This document shows positions 9,112 to 21,698 of a DNA stretch of 64,000 nt, in pieces. A program made the translations under genes and the position numbers. Origin of the DNA: Fulvia fulva (taxonomy: Eukaryota; Ascomycota; Dothideomycetes; Mycosphaerellales; Mycosphaerellaceae); assembly GCF_020509005.1 (NCBI RefSeq), contig NC_063021.1, positions 1,674,001 to 1,738,000 of the forward strand. Direction: 5' to 3'. Position 1 is the stretch's first letter. Every line of letters starts with the position of its first letter. The notes below the pieces were generated by a model. That model did no database searches. It was not told where the DNA came from and saw only the letters and a list, made by a program, of their open reading frames with translations.

Positions 9112-11970
9112 CTATAGGATCGAACATAAACTCGAGGCGTCGTTAGACTATATACTAGTTAGGACCTCTATTACGATATAGATATAACGTATACTAGCGA
9201 GAACCTCTAAGCTAAACTAGGGAAAGGCCTACTAGGCCAACATCTAGGCGTACCTTGATGACTCTAAGAGGCTAGTCTAGATCGCGTAGTAGTAATACAA
9301 TAGTAAAGACGAGATAGACGAGGTAGTCTAGGGGTTAATAGACGAAATAAGAAAAGCGACCTTACTTTACGTTCCGCTTACCTAACTAACGATATAGTCT
9401 AAACCGTACTAGACGCCGAAGTGCACTATAGTAGTAAGAGAAGTAAGGAGAGCCCGCCGGGTATAGACGAGTAGCTATAGCGAGGAGGCCTAGAACGTAT
9501 ATAGGGAGGTATACTAATAGAAGAAAGCTACGATACGGAGGGAGAAAGTAGTCGGCTAGAGAGCTATAGTAGAAGAAATCGCCGGTAAGCTAGAGAGGAT
9601 ATAGAAGCTAGCGAAATAGGCCCGACAGGACCCTATATAGGGCCCCTCCTTCTCTATCCTAGCGCTATAATCGCCTAGTAGCCCGGTTAGCGACCCCGAG
9701 GCTAAGGCGCGTCTACTAGCTAGTAAGTTCTTCCCGCCCCTAGTCGAGGCTAATCTAAGCGACATAAACAGCTCTACTTCCCTAGCCCCTAGTATAGCGG
9801 TCTAATAGAATGTGTCCGAGGGAGATGTTACCGCTATACTTAGGAAGTTACCGGCGAAGAAAGCCCCGGGGCCGGATAGGATCCTTAACGAACTACTAAA
9901 GAAGTATAGAGATCAACTAGCCCTAGTAGTCGTAGCGATCTTTAACGCCTACCTATAGACCGGATACTACCTAACGGTATTTAAAGAATCGACGATAGTA
10001 GTCCTACGTAAGCCGTAAAAGGAAGACTATACGTAGGTAAAGTCGTACCGCCTAATTACGCTCCTTAACACTCTTAGGAAGGCGCTTAAGAAGCTAGTTA
10101 TAACGAGACTCTCCGAGGCGGTAGAGGAGTACTCCCTACTCCCGGACACCTAGATAGGTACGCGCCTATAACGGTCGACGCTATCCGCGATAGAACTTAT
10201 TACCTCTTAGGTAAAGGCTATCTAGTATAGGAATAGGGACAAGGTAGTATCCTTACTTAGTCTAGACATATCGGGAGCCTTCGACTACGTGTTATACCTA
10301 CGGCTACTCTATATCCTAAGGTCGGAAGGACTCCCTAAGTAGCTTATTAACTTCGTACGGTCCTACCTCTAAAACCGTAGCACGTCGATCCTAGCCGGTC
10401 AGTATAAAAGCCTATTTCAAGTAGTCTATACTAGAATCCCGTAAGGCTTAACGCTAGTACCTATTCTATTCCTCTTCTTTATAGCGACGCTACTCCTAGC
10501 CCTAGAATCCTAGAACACCGCTACGAGCGGCTTCGTAGACGACATAAACATCCTAGCGTAGTCTTCCTCGACTAAGGAGAACTATAGGCTACTAGAAGAG
10601 AAGCATAAGATCTACGAGGACTAGGCTAGGAGGCACGGGGCTCGGTTTGCCCTAGAAAAGTATAATCTAATACACTTTACGCGCCGGCCACGGTTCTATA
10701 ATATATAAGCTTCTATCTAGATATAGGGCTATACGACTAACCCGGTAAATCAGCTTAGGATCCTCGGACTATAGGTAGACCCGGCGCTACGGTAGAGGAA
10801 GTACGTATAGGCAATATTACGGAAATCTAAACAGAATATAGCATTATACTAGAGGCTCACTACGTCTATATAGGGGGCGGACTTCCGGTAGTCACGACTT
10901 CTATATACGGCTATTATACGGCTAGTCCTTACCTATAGTAGCTAAGTATAGTCCTTAGGCGAGAGGGCCTACCTATCGAAGGGACTCGTCGCGCCGCTAG
11001 CGAAGATCTAAAACTAATGCCTAAGGAAGGTCACCGGGGTATATAAGTCGACACTAACGAGGATGCTTAAGTACGAGACTACTATACCGCCGATCGACCT
11101 ATATATCTAGGGACTATAGACCTCCTACTTAGGCAAGTCGGCATAGTACCTAGTATAGAAGGTTATCGCTAGTATAGTCGTAAGGGCCCGCGAATTAGTA
11201 CTAGCGTATAAGGGTATTCGACCCGGAAACGAGCCAAACTACCGGGTAAGGGACGAACAGCTAGTAACACAATAGGAAGGTAAGAAATCGTTTATAGAGC
11301 AACTATAGAAAGAGAGGTGGAATAACTAGGGTGTAGGGTATAGTAGACGCCCTTAGCTAGCGGGATAACCTAAGGAATAGTTAGCTACGAAATCCGCGGT
11401 TAAGTACCCCCCGAAGCTTATCTACTACCGCCTTACGAGGGTATAGAGTAGTATAGTAACCTAACTACGAAGCGAACACATCGGCCTCTAGGGGTACCTA
11501 TTATAGAGGAAGGTTCTAGAATATACGAATACTAGCTACCCCTACGGCTATCGCTCCTAGAACGTACGGCACGTACTCCTCGTCTGTCCGAGGTGGTCGC
11601 TAGGAAGGGGGGAGTAGATAGTAAAGGCGAGGAACCGGACGATTAGGGCACTTCTTAATAACGCTAAGGACCTACGGCGTATTACGAACTAGATACTAGA
11701 GAAGGGCTAGCTAGAACAGTACCGCCTAGTAGGAGTAGTATAGGAAGAGAGAATACGGCGTAGCGCGACGAGACCGGATAGGAGCGGGGGCTAACGGGGT
11801 AGTAATATAGACTACGTACGTTTAGAGAGAAAGCTAATCTAGATAAGGAGAAGTCGGGGGCGGGAAGGGTTTTCACCTATTCGGGTTTCCCTTTATATAT
11901 AATAATAGATATATACCTATATAGGCCGAGTAGGGTCCTAGAATAGGGGAATAACAAATCTATCTATCTA
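9112..11970 (+). pseudogene. LINE B copy 1, 3' segment: ORF2 remainder, 3' UTR and tail
   Basis: This continues the element broken by LINE A. The ORF2 remnant runs to the TAA at 11792-11794, followed by the LINE B 3' UTR and an (ATCT)n tail ending near 11970. Comparison with 49050-51905 shows a gapless match, with Trp and Gln codons turned into stops. The RT active-site segment survives as FVDDIN near 10540. From 11525 onward it looks identical to the hybrid copy from 21253, which marks the start of the tandem duplication. Confidence 0.92.
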
Positions 11971-12295
11971 AGATACTAGCTAAGAGTATAGGCGGTAGGT
12001 ACTCCCTACTTACTAGTCGCCCTAACATCCGCCGCGAGTCGCTTATATTTAATAGTAGCTAGACTTAAGGTCACTAAACCTATTACGGCCGCTCCGGAAG
12101 TGAAGGATTCGAATCTGATCACGTGACCTGGGGTCACGTGACCCGGATAACTAAGCTCGGCCCGATACCGACACCCGATACCTCGGCCTTTAAGTATAGG
12201 CCTCGTTCTTAGACTCTCTTCTCTCTTTAGCTATCGACTTCGTTAATACTATACCCTTATACTCTCGTACTATAGTCTCGTAATACTTCGATAGC
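11971..12295 (+). repeat. Probable gypsy LTR (5' LTR before gag)
   Basis: This non-coding stretch before the gypsy gag has LTR-like features: a promoter-like tract followed by a CT-rich leader (ctctcttctctcttta near 12220), and a primer-site-like region after about 12290. The left edge is obscured by the LINE B tail, and I could not define TG and CA termini, so the limits are approximate. The copy in tandem unit 2 is about 21699-22023. Confidence 0.5.
12119..12141. promoter_or_regulatory. Inverted repeat with two CACGTG sites in the gypsy LTR
   Basis: The perfect 10-bp arms tcacgtgacc (12119-12128) and ggtcacgtga (12132-12141) are separated by three bases. Each contains CACGTG, the usual core for bHLH factors in fungi. 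They keep their CpA and TpG steps although the surroundings have lost most of theirs. The duplicate is at 21847-21869. A regulatory role is inference. Confidence 0.5.
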
Positions 12296-12479
12296 TTATA
12301 TTAAGGGCGCTACTATATTTAGCGCTACTTAAGACTCTAGAAATTACGACATTACGACTCCTTAAAATTCCCGACTCGTACTAGCGTAAAAGTAGCGTAG
12401 TGCTCTCTCTTTCTCCCTAGATTAAGACGCTAAAAAGGCGTATTACTATATTATAGCTAGGCTATAGGGTACCGGTAGC

Positions 12480-13041
12480 CCTAGCGGCGGAGGCGGCGCG
12501 AATACTTAACGTATCGAGCGCCGCGCGCGACTAACTCGAAACTTAGAACTTTTTACGCGATCCGATTAGTATACCTAGTCCGACGACACCGTCCTACTAG
12601 ATCTCTTTACTAAGTACGCTAATAAGGGACGCGCGGTTCTCGATAGGCTCCTAGAAGAGGAGGAAGGAGAGGATACCTAATCCGAAATTATAGATATCTT
12701 TGACCTCGTAGTATTACTCTATAAGGGCTATATTATAGACCACCTCGATAAGAATAGATCATCCGACAATACTCGTAAGGACTTTACTATTAACTATATA
12801 GACGACCGCGGTCGTACCGGGATATACCGTATCCTACTCGACCAACTACGGTTACTTAACGCGACGTAGTTTTACGACTACGTCTAGAACTAACTAGAGG
12901 CGATTGCCTACGCCCTTCGTAAACTCGAGGCTAATCACCGCTAAGCTATCCTAGATAGGGCGGCGCTATATTAAGCTAACGAGCTAAATAAGAAGAAGTT
13001 CGAGGAAGTATATACCGAACTATAATATACGAAAAAGTATA
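12480..13041 (+). pseudogene. Gypsy gag remnant, N-terminal part
   Basis: When RIP stops are read through, this gives one continuous frame with phrases such as LLEEEEGEDT, DLVVLLYKGYIIDHLDKN and DDRGRTGIYRILLDQ, then a helical Lys/Glu-rich stretch. It looks like the capsid-like part of a fungal Ty3 gag. The frame is interrupted by a copia insertion at 13047 and resumes at 18581. Family assignment rests on position after an LTR and on composition, so it is moderate. Confidence 0.6.
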
Positions 13042-13046
13042 AGTAG

Positions 13047-13280
13047 TATTAAATAGGTACGAGTTACGTAGTAGTAGAAGACGGCGGATTATACAAAAGA
13101 CGAAGAAGGACCTAATAGGATAGCGTATATCTATATATAGTATCGCCGGTGTTAGTATAGGTAGATACTAGGTGTCTAGATGTTTACTAGCCTATAGGCT
13201 AGTAAACCCTAGTCACGTGATCTAGTCACATAACACACCTACACCTATATACTTGTCCTACGGCCTATATGTTCTTAACA
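13047..13280 (-). repeat. Copia LTR (3' LTR in element sense), unit 1
   Basis: The LTR is 234 bp. It differs from the other LTR (18342-18575) only by transitions, about twelve by eye. It contains a CACGTG at 13214-13219 that both LTRs keep. The tandem duplicate is 22775-23008. Confidence 0.92.
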
Positions 13281-13299
13281 CTCCTACTTAGGCTATATA

Positions 13300-16200
13300 G
13301 TCTCCTATAATCCCTTTACGTAAGCTAGAGCTACCTTATAAAGTTTTAGAACTACTAGCTATTAAGGGGCTTTATTAACCTATTAGTAGCTACATCCTTT
13401 ATATAGTAGTAGTCTACTATAATCTTCTTCTACTACTAGAGATGTCTAACATAGTTATATATAACATCAATATGCTTTGACCTTTTATATATATAGGTAT
13501 CCTTAATAAGTATTAAAGCGGCTTAGTTATTACCTATAAGCTTAACTAGCCTTAGCTCGTGAATAGTGCCCTTGCTTGCCCTTATACTCGGCTAGAAAGA
13601 GCTCTTTCCTACTAGTTCTAGGCACCCTATTTCCCTAAGGACAGTAGCAAGAAATTGTAACTACTTTACGGCTACGTTTATAGCTATAAACTTAGCTTCT
13701 ATTATTAATGTTATAATAGACTTCTGCTTCCTACTTATCTAGGACATAGGTAATCTATAAAGGAACTATACGTATCCTAGAATTGAGACTCTATCCACTT
13801 TGTCTATAGCGTAGTTAGAGTCCGAGTATCCCTAGAGATTACCCCCTCCCTTTCTATATATAAGACCTAGGTCTAGGTACGACCGTAGGTATCGGGAGAG
13901 CTTCTTCAAAGCCTTTATATACTACTACGAGGGATTAGCAACATATAAGCTAATTCTTCTAAGGGGGAATGCTAAGTCTGGCCTTGTTATTGTTATTAGC
14001 TATATCTAGGTACTATTATAGCTCTAGGAATCCTATTTGTTACACCTCTTATCTATAGGTACCGTAGGTACTAAATGCTCGTAGCTCTCTATAGGTAAGT
14101 AGGTTAGCGTAGCCTTCTCTCTAGCTATGTTCATCTTAGCTAAGTTAGCGTAGATATAGTATCCTTGATTAAGCTTTAAAGTGCCTTAGGACCTGTCTCT
14201 TATAATCCTTATTCTAAGGATCTTTATAGGTTTACTAAGATCTTTAATCTTAAACACTTTTCTAAGCTTAGCCTTAAACCACTAAACATCTAATAGCTTC
14301 GGAGCTATAATAGGAATATTATCTATATAGGTAAGGACTATAAGGTCTCTATCCGTATAGATAAGTAGGCATAGATCTACCTAGGACTAGGTAAATCTAA
14401 TCTTCTCTAGCTTCGTAATACAGAGCTTATTCTAGTCTCTAGCTGCTTGCTTAAGCCTATAAAGGCTTCGTAGGACCTTAAACACTATATTTAGAGGTGC
14501 TTTAACTCCTAGGGGTGGGATTATATAGATGTCTTTAAGAAGGCTACTTTAGGTAAAAGCATTATTCACATCTACTAGGTGCATCTCGAGATCTCTCTTA
14601 CACACTACTACTATAAATACTCGGAGAGTATTATGTCTAATAGTAGGTATAAAGGTCTCTTCGAAGTCAACCCTATATTTCTATAAAAACCCTCTTATAA
14701 CTAGTCTTGCCTTAAACTTCTTAATAGCTCTACTAATCATTCTTTTTATATTAAAGACCTACCTAGAAGTAATTAGATTCGTACCCTTTGGCGGTATAAC
14801 TACTTCCTAGGTGTTGTTACTTACTAAGGTAATAAGTTCGTTCTCGATTACCTCTCTCTATATATGTCTCTATTCGGGGTCTCCTATAGCTACCTTATAG
14901 GACTTTAGGATTAGCACTTCCTACTAATAGGCTATGGCCTACCTAATAGTAGCAAATGTATATTCTTCTACGTCGTTCAGAATCTCCTCTACCTAGCTTA
15001 TTATAGGGTCTAGATAGAACATCTAGGCGATAAGAGCCTTATAGTATTTAGCCTTATACTCTTTAGAGTTATTATCTCCGTCCCCCCTTAACCTCTTATT
15101 GCCTATAACCTAAGGTAGCGCTAGGTGTTCGGATAGGTCGAACTGAACGACATCTTCTTTTTCTTTTATTAGAGTACCCTAATCTCTAAACTTCTAGTAT
15201 TCCCTAATATCCTTTAGGGGAGGGGGAAGTTATATAAACAGCGGTTACTATAGTGTTAATGACTTAGGTAGGTTCTGTATAGATCTACCGTTATCGGCCT
15301 TCGACAGTATTAAAACCGCCTTAGTATTTTCTCCTAGCCTTCGTAACGGTGTCTCTAATAATCCCCTATCGGAAAATTTCGCCCTAAAGGGCTTGCTCCT
15401 AATAGGATTGCGCTATAGCGCTCGACTCGGCTAGTTAGTAAAGGTGATACCAAGATCTATATCTCCCCCCTTCTTATTCTTAAACTAGTCGACGTGACTA
15501 TACGCTTTTATAGCTTTTATGTCGAGATCCTAGAATAGCTATTATTTTGTAGTATTTTCTAAGTAGCCTATAAACACGGCTTCTTTTCCTCGGTTTATTA
15601 ACTTGTCTCTCCTCAAGCTTTAAGGTTAGGCTCTTAGGTCTATATAGACTATAGCTTTATATCCCTAGACGCGGAAATAGTCGACTAACGGTACTTAGCT
15701 AGTAAAGGCTTCTTCTAGTAAAAGAGCAATACTATTAATAATCGGACTATTAGGCAGTCTGTTTCTGATTATAGTCTGTGCTTATAAAGCTTCTAGCTAG
15801 AACTCAACTAGTATACTAGAGTCTTTAAGTATAGCCGGGACTATGTTCTTAGAGGCTTGAATTGACCTTTCTATAGGTCTATTTTGAAGAGAGTTATAGG
15901 CATCAGTTGTGTCTATCTAAGTGCTAAACTCCTTCTCCTACTCTTTTAGTAAGGCGAGAATTTCCTTTGTACTATTACTACGGATCGTAGACAGAAAGCA
16001 CCTTAACTACCGTTCTACCTAGACCTTCTAATCCCGTAGGGCTATAGGAGCGTCGCTCCTAGCCTTTAAAGGGATTACCCACTTCTTCCTAGAGAAGTTG
16101 TCTATAATCTTAAGCTAATATTTATATCCTAGCCTAGAGACTGCGCCCTGAAAAGGCCTATAGATGTCAATAGAGATAAGTACTAGCCTCTCCCCTTTCC

Positions 16201-18326
16201 TCTCTATAGTAGGTCCTTTGAACTTCCTTATATTTACAAGGGAGCAGACCTTACAATTCTAGTGTTTAGAAGGAATAGGAATAGGATCTTTCTTATTAGT
16301 AACTCTATATAGGTTTCTTAGTAGTCCCTTACTAAGGTATACACATCTTCTATACTATAGCTCCTACTAATCTTCGGACTTAGTATTAGCTATAGCGGTA
16401 CCGTTACGTTCTTAAGAGAGTATACTAGTATGCTATAGCTTAAGAATTTTCGAGATCGAGTGGATAAACGGTACTCCTCCTCGAAGTTTAGTCTAGATAA
16501 CGGGTTTACTAGATAAGGATTTTAGGGTGAAACTAGGTAGTTAGAAAGCAAACTATTAGCTAAACTGATTCTACGAAACAAGACTAACTCTAAGGCTAGG
16601 AACAAACAGGACATTTTCTAAGACAATTTGCTTTCTAGAAGGACTACCTATAACTACACTTCCTATATATATAGCTTATAGATAGCTACCCCAACCTTGA
16701 TCTACTTCCTCTTTTAAAGAGGCTTTAGTGTCCTAAATAGTAAATCTTAGTCAGTTATATATAATGATATATAAGAGTCAAGTAACCACTCGGACGAGGG
16801 GTACTTACCTTTAGCTTCTATAGTAGAATAGGCAACCTTATTAACATCATTATCTTCTAATAGTATCTTAGAGTCTAATACGTCTTCCTAGGTCGTATAG
16901 GCCCTTATAGGCTTACTAGAGGAGGCCTTTGGCTTACGGCTCTCCTTTATCTACTTTATAAGGTCCGTTATTACCTTAAGGACATCACGAAGGTTTAGTA
17001 ATAATAACCTCCTACGAGGTAGTAACGGTTGTCTCTTAGTAGGGTAGGTAACTCTAGCTAGTTTGTCCTTATTCCTAATAGCCTACTAAGCTATAGAAAG
17101 GTGTAGGCACTTGCTTATAAAATGGTTACTACCGTAGAGATAGTACGTAAGCTTGCCCTAGAAACCCTTCTTAGCAAACATAGCTGTCCCTTAATAAAGT
17201 ATTAATTCTTGCTTCTCCCTAAGAATTATAAGAATGTCTTGTAGTAAGAGATTCACCTAGGCATCAATTACATCGCGAATTGAGCCAAATAAGTCTAGTA
17301 GAGCTACTAAGAGTTACTAGATCTTTCTGTCCTTAGTCTTAATGTCTTAGAACTAAGGCGAGGTTAAATCAGCCCTCCTTATAATTAAGCTAAGCTCCTA
17401 CTAGGCGTCATCTATTAACTAGTCCTCTGACATTACGAAATTAGTGTATTACTAAAGCAAACTTCTTCTAGTAGCGAGAAGTCTTCTCTTATATTTAGCT
17501 TTAGCCTATTCCTATAACTCCTTCGTATACCGGATCTCGTATATTATCTCTTAGTCATCTATCGATAGACAGATGTACATCTTATATAGGGCCGTTATAT
17601 TGTACCGTCTATACGATGCCTTCCTTATTGCTTGATCTAAAGGAAGGGATGACTCCGATAATATAGAGGGTGTCGCTATAGATAGGGTTATAGCGGGAAT
17701 GTCCGTAATAATGTCTTCGAGGACCTAGTTAACCTACTTTAATACTAGGTATATTCTTATTAGCTTGAACTATGTTTCGTAGTTCTCTCTTATTAGAATA
17801 GGTACTACTCTCTTTCTTATAAACCTAGTCTCGTTCTCTATTTTTGTAAGTTAAGGGATAGGTTAGCTACTCTTAGGTAAAAGGATATATTCGGTCGTAC
17901 GCGATCGGATCGAAATAGGATAAAACGAACGCGAGGTTAATAGCGGAGAGGATAGCTATTTGCCGGGAAGAGGAGGAAAGTCGAAGGATCGTATTAGTAC
18001 TAAGACACTATAGCGTAACTCTCCTAGTAGAGGGGGTTTCTAAGACACTATAGCTCTCTTAGAATAAATAGTTAGTCGATACGAACGCGATGTCCGGAGA
18101 GCGACTCTTCTTAGTAAGCTCGCCTACTTATCTAAGGTATTAGTATAGGCTCCCTAACTAGGAGTCTAATAGTGCCTTACTAGGCTCTTTTACGTCTTAT
18201 ATATACCTATAGCACGGCTATAGCTTCCTATATAAGGCGGGTACGGCCTCTAGTCTACCTTCCTTTTGTTCTAAAGAGGAATAACTCTAATACGACTTTG
18301 TCGAGGGTAAAATACCGAGTTACTAA
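13300..18326 (-). pseudogene. Copia gag-pol polyprotein, RIP-killed
   Basis: Read on the minus strand with stops ignored, the domains appear from right to left. A gag CCHC-like knuckle with a Cys changed to Tyr lies near 17130. The integrase zinc region has CKVCS near 16250, and the integrase core has SIDIYRPF near 16150 and a SLQNRPIERS segment near 15890. Reverse transcriptase includes KQAARDQNKL near 14430 and the catalytic YIDN, originally YVDD-like, near 14330. RNase H has YSDSNYAIDK near 13820. This order defines Ty1/copia. No open frame remains. The tandem duplicate is 23028-28054. Confidence 0.9.
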
Positions 18327-18341
18327 CCCGGGCTTATAACC
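18327..18341 (-). other. Copia primer-binding site (initiator-tRNA anticodon arm type)
   Basis: The minus strand immediately after the 5' LTR reads ggttataagcccggg. If the A after ggttat was a G before RIP, ggttatgagccc is complementary to the initiator tRNA anticodon arm gggcucauaacc. Drosophila copia is known to use an internal initiator-tRNA fragment as primer. The same site occurs at 28055-28069 and at 54946-54960. Confidence 0.7.
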
Positions 18342-18575
18342 TATTAAATAGGTACGAGTTACGTAGTAGTAGAAGACGGCGGATTATACGAAAGACGAAG
18401 AAGGACCTAATAGGATAGCGTGTATCTATATATAGTATCGCCGGTGTTAGTATAGGTAGATACTAGGTATCCGGATGTTTACTAGCCTATAGGCTAGCAA
18501 ACCCTAGTCACGTGATCTAGTTATATAATACACCTATACCTATATACTTGTCCTACGGCCTATATATTCTTAATA
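18342..18575 (-). repeat. Copia LTR (5' LTR in element sense), unit 1
   Basis: The LTR is 234 bp and ends in ttcttaata, where the other LTR has ttcttaaca. The target duplication agtag follows at 18576-18580. The tandem duplicate is 28070-28303. Confidence 0.92.
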
Positions 18576-18580
18576 AGTAG

Positions 18581-19373
18581 GAATATAAGTAGGACCTAGA
18601 ACAAGCTAATAAGGACCTTATAAAGGCTAACTAGGACGTTACTAAGTATAGGAAGTAGGCTAATAACTAGTATAGCTCTACTAAGAGAGCCGAAAAGGAG
18701 GTCGATATATTTAAGGTTAAAGTCGCTAAACTAGAAACACTCGTACCGGACGACTCCGCCCCTACGGCTACCGACGTAGTAGGGCTATAGTAGACTATCG
18801 CTACGCTTAAATAGGATCTCGAGGAAGCTAAACGTAGCCGTACTACCGAGAAACCTAAGGAGCGTAGCGCCCGCTCCCTCTCCGAGTTACGATATAGACG
18901 CGGCAATAGACTAGCTAAAAAGCCCGCTAAATAACCCGCTACGAAGCCTACGCAGAAGTAACGTAAGGAGCGATTCGCTAATAACGCCTCCGACCCCGAT
19001 TCCTCCGACTCGTCCTTAGACTCTAATTCCGATTTCGAAGAGCGTCCGCGCCGTAAGAGTAAGGGTAAGGACAAGAGATCGAGAAAGAGATAAGAGACCG
19101 TTATCGTCGACGACGACGACTTCGAGATTATAGATAGTAGCGTAGATTCGTACGCTATAACCTAACTATAGTAGAAGACTTTAAGACGAGTTCCCGTATC
19201 GAAGTACCTAAGCCTAAATTCTTAGGAGAGAATATAGGTAGTAAAGACTCGCCGATATATAATAAGTAGACTACTTAACTCGGTAATAAGCTTACCGCTT
19301 CTATCTTTAAGGACGTGCTATCCGCCCTACGTTTCGTATAAGAAACTACTATAGGGTTAGTATATTCTATACT
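18581..19373 (+). pseudogene. Gypsy gag remnant, C-terminal part
   Basis: This continues the gag interrupted at 13041. It has a coiled-coil-like Lys/Glu stretch, an acidic Ser/Asp run (SDPDSSDSS-type, near 18990-19040) and a basic tract. After a frame change it has a segment with RIEVPKPKFLGENIG and ASIFKDVLSALRF. It is cut at 19373, where a 5'-truncated LINE B begins, so protease and RT are absent here. The duplicate is 28309-29101. Confidence 0.6.
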
Positions 19374-21697
19374 CTCCTTCTCTATCCTAGCGCTATAATC
19401 GCCTAGTGGCCCGGTTAGCGACCCCGAGTCTAAGGCGCGTCTACTAGCTAGTAAGTTCTTCCCGCCCCTAGTCGAGGCTGATCTAAGCGACATAAACAGC
19501 TCTACTCCCCTAGCCCCTAGTATCGCGGTCTAATAGGAGGTGTCCGAGGGAGAAGTTGCCGCTGTACTAAGGAAGTTGCCGGCGAAGAAAGCCCCGGGGC
19601 CGGATAGGATCCCAAACGAGCTACTAAAGAAGTATAGAGATTAACTAGCCCTAGTAGTTATAGCGATCTTTAACGCCTGCCTATAGACCGGATACCACCC
19701 GATAGCTTTTAAACAATCGACGACAGTAGTCCTACGTAAGCCGTAGAAGGAAGACTATACGTAGGTGAAGTCGTACCGCCTAATTACGCTCCTTAATACT
19801 CTTAGGAAGGCGCTTAAGAAGCTAGTTATAACGAGACTCTCCGAGGCGGTAGAGGAACACTCCCTACTCCCGGACACCTAGATAGGTACGCGCCTATAGC
19901 GATCGACGCTATCCGCAATAGAACTTATCACCTCTTAGGTAAAGGCTATCTAGTATAAGAATAGGGACAAGGTAGCTTCCTTACTTAGCCTAGACATATC
20001 GGGAGCCTTCGACTACGTATTATACCCGCGGCTACTCTATATCCTAAGGTCGAAAGGACTCCCTAAGTAGCTTATCAACTTCGTACGGTCCTACCTCTAA
20101 AACCGTAGTACGTCGATCCTAGTCGGCTAGTATAGAAGCCTATTTTAAGTAGTCTATACTAGAATCCCGTAAGGCTTAACGCTAGTACCTATTCTATTCC
20201 TCTTCTTTATAGCGACGCTACTCCTAGCCCTAGAATCCTAGAACACCGCTACGAGCGGCTTCGTAGACGACATAAACATCCTAGCGTAGTCTTCCTCGAC
20301 TAAGGAGAACTATAGGCTACTAGAAGAGAAGTACAAGATCTACGAGGACTAGGCTAGGAGGCACGGGGCTCGGTTTGCCCTAGAAAAGTACAATCTAATA
20401 TACTTTACGCGCCGGCCACGGTTCTATAATATACAAGCTTCTATCTAGATATAGGGGCACACGACTAACCCGGCAAATCAGCTTAGGATCCTCGGACTAT
20501 AGGTGGACCCGGCGCTACGGTAGAGGAAGTACGTATAGGCAATATTACGGAAAGCTAAACAGAATATAGCATTATACTAGAGGCTCACTACGTCTATATA
20601 GGGGGCGGACTTCCGGTAGTTACGACTTCTATATACGGCTATTATACGGCTAGTCCTTACCTATAGTAGCTAAGTGTGGTCCTTAGGCTAGAGGGCCTGC
20701 CTATCGAAGGGACTCGTCGCGCCGCTAGCGAAGATCTAAAACTAATGCCTAAGGAAGGTCACCGGGGTATATAAGTCGACACTAACGAGGATGCTTAAGC
20801 ACGAGACCGCTATACCGCCGATCGACCTATACATCTAGGGACTACGGACCTCCTACTTAGGCAAGTCGGCACAGTACCTAGTATAGAAGGTCATCGCCAG
20901 TACAGTCGTAAGGGCCCGCGAATTAGTACTAGCGTATAAGGGCATTCGACCCGGAAACGAGCCGAACTACCGGGTAAGGGACGAATAGCTAGTAATATAA
21001 TAGGAAGGTAAGAAATGGTTTATAGAGTAACTATAGAAAGAGAGGTAGAACAACTAGGTTATAGGGCATAGTAGACGCCCTTAGCTAGCGGGACAACCTA
21101 AGGAATAGTTAGCTACAAAATCCGCGGTTAAGCACCCCCCGAAGCTTATCTACTACCGCCTTACGAGGGTATAGAGTAGTATAGCAACCTAACTACGAAG
21201 CGAACACATCGGCCTCTAGGGGTACCTATTATAGAGGAAGGTTCTAGAATACACGAATACTAGCTACCCCTACGGCTATCGCTCCTAGAACGTACGGCAC
21301 GTACTCCTCGTCTGTCCGAGGTGGTCGCTAGGAAGGGGGGAGTAGATAGTAAAGGCGAGGAACCGGACGATTAGGGCACTTCTTAATAACGCTAAGGACC
21401 TACGGCGTATTACGAACTAGATACTAGAGAAGGGCTAGCTAGAACAGTACCGCCTAGTAGGAGTAGTATAGGAAGAGAGAATACGGCGTAGCGCGACGAG
21501 ACCGGATAGGAGCGGGGGCTAACGGGGTAGTAATATAGACTACGTACGTTTAGAGAGAAAGCTAATCTAGATAAGGAGAAGTCGGGGGCGGGAAGGGTTT
21601 TCACCTATTCGGGTTTCCCTTTATATATAATAATAGATATATACCTATATAGGCCGAGTAGGGTCCTAGAATAGGGGAATAACAAATCTATCTATCT
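19374..21697 (+). pseudogene. Hybrid LINE B copy (5'-truncated) at the duplication junction
   Basis: This LINE B fragment starts inside ORF2, at the position matching 49586 in the intact copy, and runs through the 3' UTR and ATCT tail. Up to 21252 it follows the copy at 29102-30711. After 21408 it follows copy 1 (9112-11970). It is therefore a recombinant, with a crossover interval of 155 bp (21253-21407) in which all three copies agree. ORF2 is broken by RIP stops. Confidence 0.9.
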
Positions 21698-21698
21698 A

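Larger units (their letters stand above)
13047..18575 (-). mobile_element. Ty1/copia element, RIPed, inserted in gypsy gag (unit 1)
   Basis: This is a complete LTR element of 5,529 bp in minus orientation, with two 234-bp LTRs and a 5-bp target duplication agtag (13042-13046 and 18576-18580). The termini were TGTTAA...TTAACA; the start is now TA in both LTRs. The internal region encodes gag, integrase, RT and RNase H in copia order on the minus strand. The gypsy gag continues on both sides, proving that copia is the later insertion. Confidence 0.93.
11525..21252. repeat. Tandem duplication, unit 1 (period 9,728 bp)
   Basis: Positions x and x+9728 match over a long stretch: LINE B 3' end, gypsy LTR and gag, the whole copia element and the 5' part of the next LINE B. 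The by-eye boundary is set by the last difference, T at 11524 against C at 21252. I noticed one difference inside the block, C at 12843 against T at 22571, in CpA context. The arrangement is explained by unequal crossing-over between two LINE B copies. Confidence 0.9.

Noticed and set aside
11682..11876. Minus-strand open frame of 64 codons (also 21410-21604)
   Set aside because: It covers the LINE B ORF2 end and 3' UTR in antisense. Loss of CpA and TpG leaves chance open frames there; no domain is visible.
18667..19074. Open frame of 135 codons on the minus strand (also at 28395-28802)
   Set aside because: It lies antisense to the gypsy gag remnant and is present twice only because of the tandem duplication. 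Its composition mirrors the acidic and basic tracts of the sense frame.
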